64,000 bases of DNA from Shouchella oshimensis. Its GTDB lineage: Bacteria; Bacillota; Bacilli; Bacillales; Bacillaceae_D. The stretch covers positions 1,106,707 to 1,170,706 of the forward strand of contig NZ_KV917380.1 of NCBI RefSeq assembly GCF_002019765.1, read 5' to 3'. The notes beneath the pieces were generated by a model. The model saw only the letters and a list, made by a program, of their open reading frames with translations. It had not been told where the DNA came from and did not search any database. Shown here piece after piece: positions 52,812 to 62,109 of the stretch (positions within the stretch are counted from its first letter, which is position 1; every line of letters starts with the position of its first letter). Both the position numbers and the translations under genes were made by a program.

Positions 52812-52884
52812 TAAAATCATAGGCACGCCTCAGGCCATCTTGAATATACTGCTCCAGATAGGGTAGTTAGGAGAGTGGCCTACT

Positions 52885-53550
52885 ATGACGAATAAAAAGA
52901 AGATTTGCTTTATAACGTGCGTCAATGATGAAGTGCTTTACCAGCGTTCTGTTAGCCACATTGACATGTTGTATTTACCTAGAGGCTATACAGTTGAAAA
53001 AATTGCCATTCGGAATGCGAAAAGCATGACCAGTGGCTATAATGAGGCCCTTCAACAGTCGAATGCAAAGTACAAAGTGTATCTTCACCAAGATACAATG
53101 ATTATTAATCGGATGTTTCTTCATGATTTACTGTTTCTGTTTGAAAACCACCCGAATTTAGGAATGTTTGGCGTGATTGGCGCGAAAGAATTACCGGAAA
53201 ATAGCGTCTGGTGGGAAAGTGAACAGAAAGCAGGCAAAATCTTAGAAAAACGTGATACGTATGGTTATTTATCATTTATTGAGGCTGATTATGCATTTCA
53301 AAGCGCAGCAGTTATTGATGGAGTGATGATGGCAACTCAATATGACCTGCCATGGCAAGAGCAGTTCGATGGCTGGCATTTTTACGATGTTAGCCAAAGT
53401 GTGCTTTTTGAGCACAATGGTTATGAAGTAGGCATTGCACACCAACCACACCCATGGATTATGCACGAATGTGGAGAAGAATTCGACAGTTTTGCTTATA
53501 CCACCTATGTTCATCAATTTCATTTATGGAAAAACACACTTTCGAATTAA
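52885..53550 (+). CDS. Glycosyltransferase family 2-like protein, StrF type
   Basis: This 221-aa protein resembles the Glyco_tranf_2_5 (StrF-like) group: ITCVNDEVLYQRSVSHI near the N-terminus, SGYNEALQQSNAKYKVYLHQDTMI with a DxD-like Asp, and IDGVMMAT...WHFYDVSQS. These are nucleotide-sugar transferases with a GT-A fold; donor and acceptor are unknown. There is no membrane segment. ATG 52885 follows GGAGAG. A hairpin terminator overlaps the end of the gene. It stands alone between the aminotransferase and catalase genes. Confidence 0.78.
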   Translation: MTNKKKICFITCVNDEVLYQRSVSHIDMLYLPRGYTVEKIAIRNAKSMTSGYNEALQQSNAKYKVYLHQDTMIINRMFLHDLLFLFENHPNLGMFGVIGAKELPENSVWWESEQKAGKILEKRDTYGYLSFIEADYAFQSAAVIDGVMMATQYDLPWQEQFDGWHFYDVSQSVLFEHNGYEVGIAHQPHPWIMHECGEEFDSFAYTTYVHQFHLWKNTLSN

Positions 53551-53570
53551 ATGAGCGAAAGTGTGTTTTT
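53532..53570 (+). terminator. Terminator overlapping the end of the glycosyltransferase gene
   Basis: AAACACACTTTCG pairs with CGAAAGTGTGTTT across an 11-nt loop that contains the stop codon, followed by T residues. Confidence 0.88.
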
Positions 53571-53638
53571 GTGTTGAGTTTTTCAATAAACATATATGAA
53601 ATACAAGATGAATACGATAGTCAGTGGAGGTGTTGCAG

Positions 53639-55672
53639 GTGGAACGGAAGCCGAAAAGACCAAATCGTAAAGCAGAGCAAGTCGAACAGTTTTCTCGAAA
53701 TAATTACAATAAACCATTAACAACAAACCAGGGCATTAGCATTGCAAATGATGAGAATACATTGAAAGCAGGTGAGCGGGGACCTAGTTTACTTGAAGAC
53801 TTTATGATGCGGGAAAAGTTATCTCATTTTGATCGCGAACGAATACCGGAGAGGGTTGTTCATGCAAGGGGCTACGGCGCATATGGTACGTTTCGTGTGT
53901 ATGAATCCCAAAAAGCACTGACAAAAGCTCATTTCTTGCAAGACCCTAGCTTAGAAACGCCTGTTTTTCTTCGGTTTTCTGAAGTGGCTGGTTCAAAAGG
54001 AGCTGCAGAAACCGTGCGAGATGTGCGTGGTTTTGCATTGAAATTTTACACGGAAGAAGGAAATTTCGACTTAGTTGGCAATAATATTCCTGTTTTTTTT
54101 ATTCAAGATGGCGTTAAATTCCCAGACTTAATCCATGCGGTCAAACCAGAGCCGAATAATGAAATTCCACAAGCATCCACTGCACATGATAATTTTTGGG
54201 ATTTTATCGCAAATAACGAAGAATCTGCTCACATGATGATGTGGATTATGAGCGATCGAACCATTCCACGCAGTTTTCGAACAATGGAAGGGTTTGGGGT
54301 ACATACCTTTCGTCTTGTGAACGAGGCGGGAAAAGCACATTTTGTGAAATTCCATTGGAAGCCAAAAGCAGGTATTCACTCTCTGGTTTGGGATGAATCG
54401 CAAAAATTAAGTGGCATTGATCCTGATTTTCATCGGCGGGACTTGTGGAATATCATTGAAGCAGGTGGAGAAGCCGTTTGGGAACTAGGTATTCAAGTGA
54501 TAGAGGAGAAGGATGAGTTTTCTTTTGACTTTGACATTTTGGATTCAACAAAACTGTGGCCCGAAGAAGAGGTAGCCGTGCGCATCATTGGTGAAATGCG
54601 TTTGAATCGTAATGTGGAAAATGTATTCGCTGAAACAGAACAAGTGGCCTTGCATCCAGGAAATATTGTTCCAGGGATTGATTTTACAGATGATCCGCTT
54701 TTACAAACGAGGCTGTTCTCTTATACCGACACACAGTTGTACCGTGTTGGTACGAATCATCAAGACTTGCCAATTAATCGCCCTATTTGTCCTTTCCACA
54801 ATAATCAACGTGATGGGGCTATGCGTTATATCGTCGATAAAGGGAAAGTAAATTACCATAAAAATTCATTGTGGAACAACACACCTTATGAAGTGAATCC
54901 AAAGAAGGGTGGCTTCGTAACGTATCCAGAAAAAGTGAATGGAGTAAAGATTCGCAAGACAGCGAAAAGCTTCGTAAATCATTATTCACAGGCCCGATTG
55001 TTTTGGAATAGTATGAGCAGCTGGGAAAGAGACCATATAGCAAACGCATTTAGCTTTGAATTAGGAAAAGTGATGAGTAAATCTGTTCGAAAGCAAATGA
55101 TTAATCAAATCGGTCGCGTAAGTACAGAACTTGCTACAGTTGTTGCCAAACAAATTGGGGTTCAACCACCAACGACAACTGAGTCTAAAGAAAGAAGGTC
55201 TTCTCCGGCTTTAAGTATGGCACACCAACCAGAATCGGTTCAATGGTTAAAAGTAGGAGTATTGTTGACAGAGGGATTCGACGGACCAGAGACAAAACGT
55301 GTTGTGGATCGATTAAAAAGTGAGGGTGTTCAAATAGAATATCTAAGTGAAAAACAGGCAAAAGTAGACGGTACGGATCAAGTCTCGTTTATTCCAGATG
55401 CGAGCTTTCTCACTGGTTCACCGTTGCTATATGATTCCATTTATGTTGCAGGAGGAAAGAACCCTGATGCGTATTCAGTTGGTCAAATGGACTATTTTAT
55501 AAGAGAACAATTTGTCCATTATAAGCCAATAGGAGTTGCAAAAAGTGTAGAGCCCATCTTGCGAAAACTAGGTATTGTAGGAAAAGAAGGTGTGTTGGTT
55601 AATCAGAACGAAGACTTTCTCCAACATTATCTTAAAGCTTTAGGGAAGCAACGTTTTTTTGCACGAACATAA
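53639..55672 (+). CDS. katE: Large-subunit (clade 2) monofunctional catalase
   Basis: This haem catalase decomposes hydrogen peroxide. The active-site His75 lies in VVHARGYGAYGTF, the Asn in LVGNNIPVFFIQD, and the proximal haem ligand Tyr362 in RLFSYTDTQLYRVG. The C-terminal extension (about 535-677) is the flavodoxin/DJ-1-like domain that marks clade 2 enzymes. GTG 53639 lies six bases after GGAGGTG and gives 677 aa; an in-frame GTG at 53624 overlaps that site. B. subtilis has KatE (SigB) and KatX (spore); no SigB or PerR site was recognised here, so the gene symbol is by similarity. Confidence 0.9.
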   Translation: MERKPKRPNRKAEQVEQFSRNNYNKPLTTNQGISIANDENTLKAGERGPSLLEDFMMREKLSHFDRERIPERVVHARGYGAYGTFRVYESQKALTKAHFLQDPSLETPVFLRFSEVAGSKGAAETVRDVRGFALKFYTEEGNFDLVGNNIPVFFIQDGVKFPDLIHAVKPEPNNEIPQASTAHDNFWDFIANNEESAHMMMWIMSDRTIPRSFRTMEGFGVHTFRLVNEAGKAHFVKFHWKPKAGIHSLVWDESQKLSGIDPDFHRRDLWNIIEAGGEAVWELGIQVIEEKDEFSFDFDILDSTKLWPEEEVAVRIIGEMRLNRNVENVFAETEQVALHPGNIVPGIDFTDDPLLQTRLFSYTDTQLYRVGTNHQDLPINRPICPFHNNQRDGAMRYIVDKGKVNYHKNSLWNNTPYEVNPKKGGFVTYPEKVNGVKIRKTAKSFVNHYSQARLFWNSMSSWERDHIANAFSFELGKVMSKSVRKQMINQIGRVSTELATVVAKQIGVQPPTTTESKERRSSPALSMAHQPESVQWLKVGVLLTEGFDGPETKRVVDRLKSEGVQIEYLSEKQAKVDGTDQVSFIPDASFLTGSPLLYDSIYVAGGKNPDAYSVGQMDYFIREQFVHYKPIGVAKSVEPILRKLGIVGKEGVLVNQNEDFLQHYLKALGKQRFFART

Positions 55673-55694
55673 GAGGTGGGATCTGTTTAGTAAC

Positions 55695-55738
55695 AAAAAA
55701 AGCTAGGCGAACCCGAATAAACAGTACGCCTAGCTTTT
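55695..55738. terminator. Bidirectional terminator between catalase and coat genes
   Basis: AAAAAAGCTAGGCG pairs with CGCCTAGCTTTT across about 16 nt, with A/T tracts on both sides. It serves the two convergent units. Confidence 0.88.
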
Positions 55739-55758
55739 GTATATTTCCCATTATCACA

Positions 55759-56082
55759 TTATTGATACGGTAACTGTGCCTTATCCGTTGTGTGTTGTTG
55801 AACGCTTTGCTGGATTTGGGTATCTTGCGTTGGTGTTAAGCCATAAAGTCCTTTACGGAACATTGTCTCGTAAAGAGAGCGTTGCATTTGCGAAGCCTCA
55901 TTATTTGCTTGATGTATTGTTTGATAATAAGCTTCATGACTTGCTTCATGCTCTGCAATCGAATAAGACACGGTGATGTATTTCTCTGTTGAGAGCATAT
56001 CGGTAATATAATCTTGATCCGTCATGGCCGATGTAGTTGGGATTTGGATTTTTGGATTCTGAAGGTTTTGCTGTTGACTCAT
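55759..56082 (-). CDS. CotF-like spore coat protein
   Basis: This 107-aa protein has a Gln-rich N-terminus (MSQQQNLQNPKIQIP) and a CotF-type four-helix core beginning with MTDQDYITDMLSTEKYITVSY, followed by EHEASHEAYYQTIHQANNEASQMQR. CotF-like proteins are found in spore coats and have a ferritin-like appearance. ATG 56082 lies behind GGAGG. It is the second gene of a two-gene minus-strand unit with a paralogue; no sporulation sigma site was recognised. Confidence 0.78.
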   Translation of the reverse strand: MSQQQNLQNPKIQIPTTSAMTDQDYITDMLSTEKYITVSYSIAEHEASHEAYYQTIHQANNEASQMQRSLYETMFRKGLYGLTPTQDTQIQQSVQQHTTDKAQLPYQ

Positions 56083-56094
56083 AAAATAGCCTCC

Positions 56095-56370
56095 TTATTG
56101 ATAAGTGGGTGGTTGATTTTGACTTTGCAACAATTGTAAAAATTGTTCATAATGACGTTGATGCATTTGGCCAGCTTGATCAATCGCTTGCTTAATCTCT
56201 TGATCTTGGCAGCTTTGTGCAAATGCATGAGCTTTTTTAGATGCTGTTAAATTCCAGGCCATCATATCGTTAATATAATTTAAATCTTTACCTGTAATGA
56301 CAGCTGGAGCTTCTTGCATTCTTGTTTGAGCTGTTGGTTGTTGTTGAAAATGCTGTTGTTGTTGGTCCAT
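56095..56370 (-). CDS. CotF-like spore coat protein, shorter paralogue
   Basis: This 91-aa protein has a Gln-rich N-terminus (MDQQQQHFQQQ), then VITGKDLNYINDMMAWNLTASKKAH, which parallels TDQDYITDMLSTEK in the neighbour, and a helical C-terminal half ending in a Gln/Pro tail. ATG 56370 lies behind AAGGAGG; the open frame extends upstream but without a ribosome binding site. It is separated from the next coat gene by 12 bp, so both are likely co-transcribed during sporulation. Confidence 0.75.
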   Translation of the reverse strand: MDQQQQHFQQQPTAQTRMQEAPAVITGKDLNYINDMMAWNLTASKKAHAFAQSCQDQEIKQAIDQAGQMHQRHYEQFLQLLQSQNQPPTYQ

Positions 56371-56464
56371 TGTGTACCTCCTTAAGAAATGACAATCACT
56401 GTTAGTATTTTGTAATGAGCTTGTTTTATACAAAAAATAAAGATAAAACTGTAGAAAAATGGTA

Positions 56465-56493
56465 TTGCAAACGCTATCATTATTCGGTATAGT
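56465..56493 (+). promoter_or_regulatory. fadNAE promoter overlapped by a cre site
   Basis: TTGCAA at 56465-56470 and TATAGT at 56488-56493 are separated by 17 bp. TTGCAAACGCTATCA (56465-56479) fully matches the cre pattern WTGNAARCGNWWNCA, covering the -35 element. CcpA with Ser-P HPr or Crh should therefore repress the operon on good carbon sources. Confidence 0.82.
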
Positions 56494-56536
56494 GAAAGAA
56501 AGCTTATGTCACGAGCGTTTTTTTTAGCTCAAAAAA

Positions 56537-56554
56537 TGAATGAGTATTCATTCG
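56537..56554 (+). promoter_or_regulatory. FadR operator upstream of fadN
   Basis: TGAATGAGTATTCATTCG is a near-perfect palindrome and fits the Bacillus FadR box TGAATGANTANTCATTCA with one difference at the last base. It lies between the promoter and the ribosome binding site. FadR (TetR family) is released by long-chain acyl-CoA. Confidence 0.9.
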
Positions 56555-56584
56555 TTTTAGTATGAGAGGAGGATGACACGAACG

Positions 56585-58954
56585 ATGTCACGTCACATAA
56601 AAAAAACAGCTGTCATTGGATCAGGTGTTATGGGGGCAAGTATCGCCGCTCATTTAACAAATGCAGGAATTCCTGTTTTACTTCTTGATATTGTTCCAAA
56701 AGAAAAGGAAGCAGGAGAGGCATCAGCGAGTGTTGCAACCGCTGAGAAAAAACGAGCCCGTAAACACTTAGCTGATACGGCGGTTAAAAAGCTGTTAAAA
56801 CAAAAGCCAGCACCACTTGCTTCAAAAAAGAATGTTGATTTAATTGAAACCGGTAATGTGGAAGATGACTTGCATCGCTTAAAGGAAGTCGATTGGATTA
56901 TTGAAGTCATCGTTGAAAATCTAGGAGCGAAAAAAGAATTATTTGCAAAAATTGATCGTGTAAGAAAAGAAGGTTCCATTGTGTCATCAAATACATCTGG
57001 GATTTCAATTAAAGCAATGGCAGAGGAACGTAGTGGGGACTTCAAAGCGCATTTTCTTGGGACACACTTCTTTAACCCGCCACGTTACTTAAAACTTCTT
57101 GAAGTAATCCCGCTAGAGGAAACAAAACAGGAAGTAGTAGAGTTTGTACGTTCCTTTGCTGAACAGTCTTTAGGAAAAGGAGTAGTTGAAGCCAAAGACA
57201 CACCGAATTTTATTGCAAATCGTATTGGCACGTATGGTTTACTTGTAACGGTTCATGAAATGCTTCGTGGTGGTTATTCAGTCGGTGAAGTAGATTCTGT
57301 TACGGGGACGCTAATAGGTCGTCCTAAAAGTGCGACGTTTCGGACGTTAGATGTTGTTGGTTTAGATACATTTTTACATGTAGCAAAAAATGTTCACGAT
57401 GTTGCAACAGGGGATGAGCAGAGGATGTTTGATCCTCCTGGTTTTATGCAGGAAATGGCAACTAAAGGTTGGATTGGTGCAAAGGCAGGGCAAGGGTTCT
57501 TTCAAAAAAAAGACGGTGTTATTTATGAGCTAAATCCTGAAACAATGGAGTATCAAGAGCGAAAGAAACTAAAAGCACCTTCAATTGAAAAAACGAAAAC
57601 GTTGACGTCTAAGAATCAAAAAATTCAAACCGTTGTTTTTGCTAATGATCGAGCAGGCGAATTGCTTTGGAAAATTATTAGCCCAGTATTACTTTACACA
57701 GCCGAAAAAACGTATGAGATTGCCAATGACGTTCTAGCAGTAGATGAAGCCATGCGCTGGGGATTTGGCTGGAGTATGGGGCCGTACGAACTTTGGGATG
57801 CCCTAGGTTTTAGACAAACAGTTGAAAAAATGAAGAAGGAAAACCGCTCGATTCCGAGTTGGGTTGAAGACCTTTATAACAATGGCAAAGAAGGCTTTTA
57901 CGAAGATGGTCAATTTCTTCATGAAGGGCAGTACACACCAATTCGTCAGCACGAAAAATATTTGTCCCTTCATCATTTAGTGAAAACGAATACAGTTTTA
58001 AAAAATACAGGTGCTTCTTTAATTGATGTTGGAGACGATGTAGCCTTATTGAAGTTCACATCTCCTAATAATTCCATTGGTCTTGATGTCATTCAAATGA
58101 TTAATAAATCCATCGTAGAAGTGGAAAAGAATTTTAAAGGCCTTGTAATTGGAAATGAAAGCAAGAACTTTTGCGTTGGCGCCAATTTAATGATGATGCT
58201 AATGGAAGCACAAGATGATAACTTCTTTGAACTGGATTTAGTCGTGAAACAGTTCCAGCAAGCAACAGCGAATATTCGTTATGCCAATGTACCTGTTGTG
58301 ACAGCACCTTTCCAAATGACTCTTGGAGGAGGCGCTGAAATTAGCTTACCAGCTGCAAGTATACAAGCAAGCCATGAAACTTATATGGGACTTGTGGAAG
58401 TTGGCGTAGGTCTCATCCCAGGAGGCGGCGGTAACAAAGAATTGTATCTGAGAAACATAGAGCGCTTTGGGGAAACGCCTGCTCAACTACAAAAAGCTGT
58501 ACGCGAAACCTTTGAAACGATTGCAACAGCAAAAGTATCCACATCTGCTGCTGAAGCAAGGGAAAACGGGTTCATGAATCATCGGGACGGCATTGTGATG
58601 AATGATCTTTTTGTAAATGAAGAAGCGAAGCAGAAAGTGATTTCCCTTTATAACAGTGGCTATAAAGCACCAGTAAAAAAGAAAATTCCTGTTACAGGAG
58701 AAGCTGGTTACGCAACGTTAATGCTAGGGGCAGAAATGATGAAGTGGGGCGGCTATGCATCAGAACATGATTTAAAGATTGCGAAGAAGCTTGCTTTCGT
58801 CCTTTCTGGTGGTCGCTTAAAAGAAGGAACACTTGTGGATGAGCAATACTTACTTGATTTAGAACGAGAGGCTTTTCTTAGCTTGATAGGAGAGCCGAAA
58901 TCGCAGCAACGTATGCAGTATATGCTTACTAAAGGAAAGCCATTACGTAATTAG
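56585..58954 (+). CDS. fadN: 3-hydroxyacyl-CoA dehydrogenase / enoyl-CoA hydratase
   Basis: FadN is the multifunctional beta-oxidation enzyme. The N-terminal part has the NAD-binding motif GSGVMGASIAAHL and the dehydrogenase core (about 1-400), and the C-terminal part has the crotonase fold (about 470-660, with GLVIGNESKNFCVGANL and PFQMTLGGGAEI). ATG 56585 gives MSRHIKKTAVIGSG and 789 aa, matching B. subtilis FadN as I recall it; the ATG at 56573 adjoins the ribosome binding site directly. It heads the fadN-fadA-fadE operon under a cre and a FadR box. Confidence 0.95.
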   Translation: MSRHIKKTAVIGSGVMGASIAAHLTNAGIPVLLLDIVPKEKEAGEASASVATAEKKRARKHLADTAVKKLLKQKPAPLASKKNVDLIETGNVEDDLHRLKEVDWIIEVIVENLGAKKELFAKIDRVRKEGSIVSSNTSGISIKAMAEERSGDFKAHFLGTHFFNPPRYLKLLEVIPLEETKQEVVEFVRSFAEQSLGKGVVEAKDTPNFIANRIGTYGLLVTVHEMLRGGYSVGEVDSVTGTLIGRPKSATFRTLDVVGLDTFLHVAKNVHDVATGDEQRMFDPPGFMQEMATKGWIGAKAGQGFFQKKDGVIYELNPETMEYQERKKLKAPSIEKTKTLTSKNQKIQTVVFANDRAGELLWKIISPVLLYTAEKTYEIANDVLAVDEAMRWGFGWSMGPYELWDALGFRQTVEKMKKENRSIPSWVEDLYNNGKEGFYEDGQFLHEGQYTPIRQHEKYLSLHHLVKTNTVLKNTGASLIDVGDDVALLKFTSPNNSIGLDVIQMINKSIVEVEKNFKGLVIGNESKNFCVGANLMMMLMEAQDDNFFELDLVVKQFQQATANIRYANVPVVTAPFQMTLGGGAEISLPAASIQASHETYMGLVEVGVGLIPGGGGNKELYLRNIERFGETPAQLQKAVRETFETIATAKVSTSAAEARENGFMNHRDGIVMNDLFVNEEAKQKVISLYNSGYKAPVKKKIPVTGEAGYATLMLGAEMMKWGGYASEHDLKIAKKLAFVLSGGRLKEGTLVDEQYLLDLEREAFLSLIGEPKSQQRMQYMLTKGKPLRN

Positions 58955-58966
58955 GAGGGATCGTTC

Positions 58967-60145
58967 GTGAAAGAAGCTGTCATTGTGTCAGGTGCGCGAA
59001 CGCCTGTTGGAAAAGCGAAGCGAGGTGCATTCGCCCATGTACGTTCAGATGATTTAGGAGCTACCGCAGTAAAGGAGACAATACGCAGAGCTGGCAACGT
59101 AGAACTGAATGAAATAGAAGATGTCATTATTGGTTGTGCCATGCCTGAAGCAGAACAAGGAATGAATATGGCGCGTAACTTAAGTGTGCTAGCAGGCATT
59201 CCGCAGTCGGTACCTGCTGTGACCATTAATCGCTACTGCGCATCAGGTCTTCAAACGATTGCGTACGGTGCAGAGCGTATTATGCTCGGTCAAAGTAAAG
59301 TAATTGTAGCTGGTGGGGCTGAATCAATGAGTATGATTCCAATTGGTGGTCACGTAGTAAAGCCAAACCCGAAACTTATTGATGAAGCACCTGAATACTA
59401 TATGTCGATGGGCTATACAGCCGAAGAGGTTGCTCGGCAATATGATATTAGTCGTTCGGACCAAGACGCATTTGCCATGGAAAGCCACCGGCGAGCAGCA
59501 ATGGCGATGAAAAATGGGCATTTTGACGACGAAATAGTACCCGTCCATGTGGAAGAGCATGTACTGGGTGAAGATGGAAAAGTAAGTATACTCGATCGAA
59601 TGGTTGCTTTAGATGAAGGTGTAAGAGCAGATACAACCATTGAAGGACTTGGAAAGCTAAAACCAGCGTTTCAGCTGAAAGGCACAGTTACAGCAGGAAA
59701 CTCATCACAGATGAGTGATGGAGCTGCGGCCGTTTTGTTAATGGAAAAAGAAGAAGCTCTTGAACGAGGACTATCACCACTTCTTGCATTTCGAAGCTTT
59801 GCAGTTGCAGGTGTAGCTCCAGAAGTTATGGGTATTGGACCGATTGAAGCAATTCCAAAAGCCGTTCGCCAAGCTGGTTTACAGTTAGAGGACATTGGTT
59901 TGTTTGAACTAAATGAGGCATTTGCTTCCCAGTCATTAGCCATTATCCGTACACTTGGTCTCGACCATAACAAAGTAAATGTAAATGGTGGCGCGATTGC
60001 ACTTGGTCATCCACTTGGGTGTACAGGTACGAAACTAACTTTATCGTTAGCCCACGAAATGAAGCGAAGAGGCCAACAATTTGGTGTTGTAACCATGTGT
60101 ATTGGTGGCGGAATGGGTGCTGCAGGGGTATTTGAACTTATTTAA
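58967..60145 (+). CDS. fadA: Acetyl-CoA C-acyltransferase (3-ketoacyl-CoA thiolase)
   Basis: FadA cleaves 3-ketoacyl-CoA with CoA in the last beta-oxidation step. The nucleophilic Cys is in NRYCASGLQTI (near residue 91), with GGAESMSMIP, NGGAIALGHPLGCTG and CIGGGMGAAG also typical of thiolases. The length is 392 aa. GTG 58967 follows TAGGAGGG, 12 bp after fadN. An acetoacetyl-CoA thiolase is the main alternative, but operon context supports FadA. Confidence 0.95.
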   Translation: MKEAVIVSGARTPVGKAKRGAFAHVRSDDLGATAVKETIRRAGNVELNEIEDVIIGCAMPEAEQGMNMARNLSVLAGIPQSVPAVTINRYCASGLQTIAYGAERIMLGQSKVIVAGGAESMSMIPIGGHVVKPNPKLIDEAPEYYMSMGYTAEEVARQYDISRSDQDAFAMESHRRAAMAMKNGHFDDEIVPVHVEEHVLGEDGKVSILDRMVALDEGVRADTTIEGLGKLKPAFQLKGTVTAGNSSQMSDGAAAVLLMEKEEALERGLSPLLAFRSFAVAGVAPEVMGIGPIEAIPKAVRQAGLQLEDIGLFELNEAFASQSLAIIRTLGLDHNKVNVNGGAIALGHPLGCTGTKLTLSLAHEMKRRGQQFGVVTMCIGGGMGAAGVFELI

Positions 60146-60166
60146 ACGCTTGAGGAGGAAATAGAG

Positions 60167-61951
60167 ATGAGTGAAGCAACAGGGAATTTATTAAAAGGTG
60201 GTAGCTTTTTACTAGAAGATATTGATGCATCACACTATTTTGCACCGGAAGATTTTACAGAAGAGCAATTAATGATTGCACGGACTACAGAGGATTTTAT
60301 TGAGAAAGATGTAAAACCGTATGTTGACGCAATTGAAAATCATGAATTCCAGCACACAACACGTTTACTTAAAAAAGCTGGTGAGCTTGGCTTACTCGGA
60401 GCGGATGTTCCTGAAGAATATGGTGGTATTGGTCTAGATAAGATTAGCTCTTCTCTTATATCCGAACGCTTTAGTCGAGTAGGGGCATTTGGTTTAAGCC
60501 ATGGTGCACACGTAGGGATTGGTACACTACCGATTGTGTTCTTTGGTTCTCACGAGCAGAAGAAAAAATATTTACCCGCTCTTGCAACAGGTGAAAAATT
60601 TGCTGCCTACGCTCTAACGGAGCCAAGCTCAGGCTCAGATGCTTTAGGCGCCAAAACAACAGCGGTTTTAAACGAAGAAGGAACACATTATGTACTAAAT
60701 GGAGAGAAGCAGTGGATAACAAACTCTGCCTTTGCAGATGTGTTTGTAGTGTATGCAAAAATTGATGGTGAGAAATTTACAGCTTTTATTGTTGAAAAAG
60801 AATTTGATGGCGTATCGACTGGCCCTGAAGAAAAGAAAATGGGTATTAAAGGATCATCAACACGTACACTAGTATTAGAGGATGCAACCGTTCCTGTAGA
60901 AAATGTATTAGGTGAAATTGGTCGAGGTCATATCATCGCGTTTAACATCTTAAATATTGGGCGTTATAAGCTAGGTGTAGGATGTATTGGCGGTGCAAAA
61001 GTAGCGCTTGAACTTGCAGCGACTTATGCAACCGAGCGTAAACAATTTAAAACACCGATCGCATCGTTTCGTTTAATCCAAGAAAAGCTAGCGTCAATGG
61101 CGACCGAAATTTTCGCATCAGAGAGTGCCATTTATCGAACAGGCGGCTTGATTGAAGATCGGTTTGCAAGTCTTACTGAAGAAGAACAAAAAGATGGTCG
61201 TGCAGTAGCAAATGCCATTGCAGAATATGCTATTGAATGTTCTTTAAATAAATTTGATGGCTCTGAAACCCTTGATTTTGTCGCTGATGAAGCGGTTCAA
61301 ATTCATGGTGGTTATGGATTTATGGCTGAGTATCAAGTAGAGCGTATTTATCGTGATTCTCGTATCAATCGAATTTTCGAGGGGACAAATGAAATTAACC
61401 GTATGCTTGTTCCTGGTACCCTCTTGCGTAAAGCAATGAAAGGGGAGCTACCGTTTCTTGAAAAGGCTACAGCGCTTCAAGAAGAATTAATGATGTTAAT
61501 GCCGCAAGAAGTAGGCGATGAGCCCCTTGAACAAGAAAAGTATTTATTAGGAATGGCAAAGAAAATTTTCTTGATGATTGCTGGAACAGGTGCGCAAAAA
61601 TATGGGCCTGAACTCGACAAGGAACAAGAAATTCTAGCGGTTGTTGCTGATATTGTGAACGATATTTACTCACTAGAATCTGTCATCTTACGTACTGAGA
61701 AAGCCATTCAGAAGTCTTCAATTGACGCACAAAATCAAAAATTATTAATGACTCAAGTATTTGCACAAGAAGCCATTAATCGTATTGAAGCAAATGCGAA
61801 AAAAGCACTCGTTCACGTTGAAGAGGGTGATACACTTCGCACGATGCTGTCAATGTTAAAGAAATTAACAAGACATACACCGATTAACGTCGTTGGAAAG
61901 AAGCGAGAGATTGCCAAAGCAGTCATTGCTGAAAAGAAATTCGTAGTGTGA
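60167..61951 (+). CDS. fadE: Acyl-CoA dehydrogenase
   Basis: FadE is the FAD-dependent enzyme for the first oxidation of acyl-CoA. Motifs include YALTEPSSGSDA, KQWITNS, the catalytic-base region and the C-terminal QIHGGYGFMAEYQVERIYRDSRI signature. At 594 aa it is longer than short-chain acyl-CoA dehydrogenases; the extension beyond about residue 420 is typical of the YusJ group. ATG 60167 follows GAGGAGG. It is the last gene of the operon. Confidence 0.95.
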   Translation: MSEATGNLLKGGSFLLEDIDASHYFAPEDFTEEQLMIARTTEDFIEKDVKPYVDAIENHEFQHTTRLLKKAGELGLLGADVPEEYGGIGLDKISSSLISERFSRVGAFGLSHGAHVGIGTLPIVFFGSHEQKKKYLPALATGEKFAAYALTEPSSGSDALGAKTTAVLNEEGTHYVLNGEKQWITNSAFADVFVVYAKIDGEKFTAFIVEKEFDGVSTGPEEKKMGIKGSSTRTLVLEDATVPVENVLGEIGRGHIIAFNILNIGRYKLGVGCIGGAKVALELAATYATERKQFKTPIASFRLIQEKLASMATEIFASESAIYRTGGLIEDRFASLTEEEQKDGRAVANAIAEYAIECSLNKFDGSETLDFVADEAVQIHGGYGFMAEYQVERIYRDSRINRIFEGTNEINRMLVPGTLLRKAMKGELPFLEKATALQEELMMLMPQEVGDEPLEQEKYLLGMAKKIFLMIAGTGAQKYGPELDKEQEILAVVADIVNDIYSLESVILRTEKAIQKSSIDAQNQKLLMTQVFAQEAINRIEANAKKALVHVEEGDTLRTMLSMLKKLTRHTPINVVGKKREIAKAVIAEKKFVV

Positions 61952-62029
61952 AAATAGTAACACTTTTGAGGGTAATTCCTCAAAAAAAAAATAAATGCTC
62001 CTCTCGCAAGGAGTGTTCTCCTCAGAGAA

Positions 62030-62056
62030 GGAAGCAGCGATTCGCTGTTTCCTTTT
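62030..62056 (+). terminator. Terminator after fadNAE
   Basis: GGAAGCAGCG pairs with CGCTGTTTCC (one G-T pair) across ATT, followed by TTTT. An earlier inverted repeat at 61968-61985 is followed by A rather than T. Confidence 0.75.
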
Positions 62057-62062
62057 CAATTA

Positions 62063-62071
62063 TGGTAAAAT
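62063..62071 (+). promoter_or_regulatory. Candidate extended -10 promoter for the Spx/ArsC-like gene
   Basis: TGGTAAAAT fits TG-N-TANAAT. No good -35 is seen at 17 bp. It lies 38 bp before the ATG and after the fadE terminator. Confidence 0.45.
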
Positions 62072-62109
62072 GTCCGTGAGTAACGAAGGATACATAAGGA
62101 GGACAAAAA

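Noticed and set aside
61968-61990. Inverted repeat after fadE as terminator
   Set aside because: TTTTGAGG/CCTCAAAA is followed by A on the plus strand, and on the minus strand the T-run precedes the stem; the hairpin at 62030-62056 is the better terminator.
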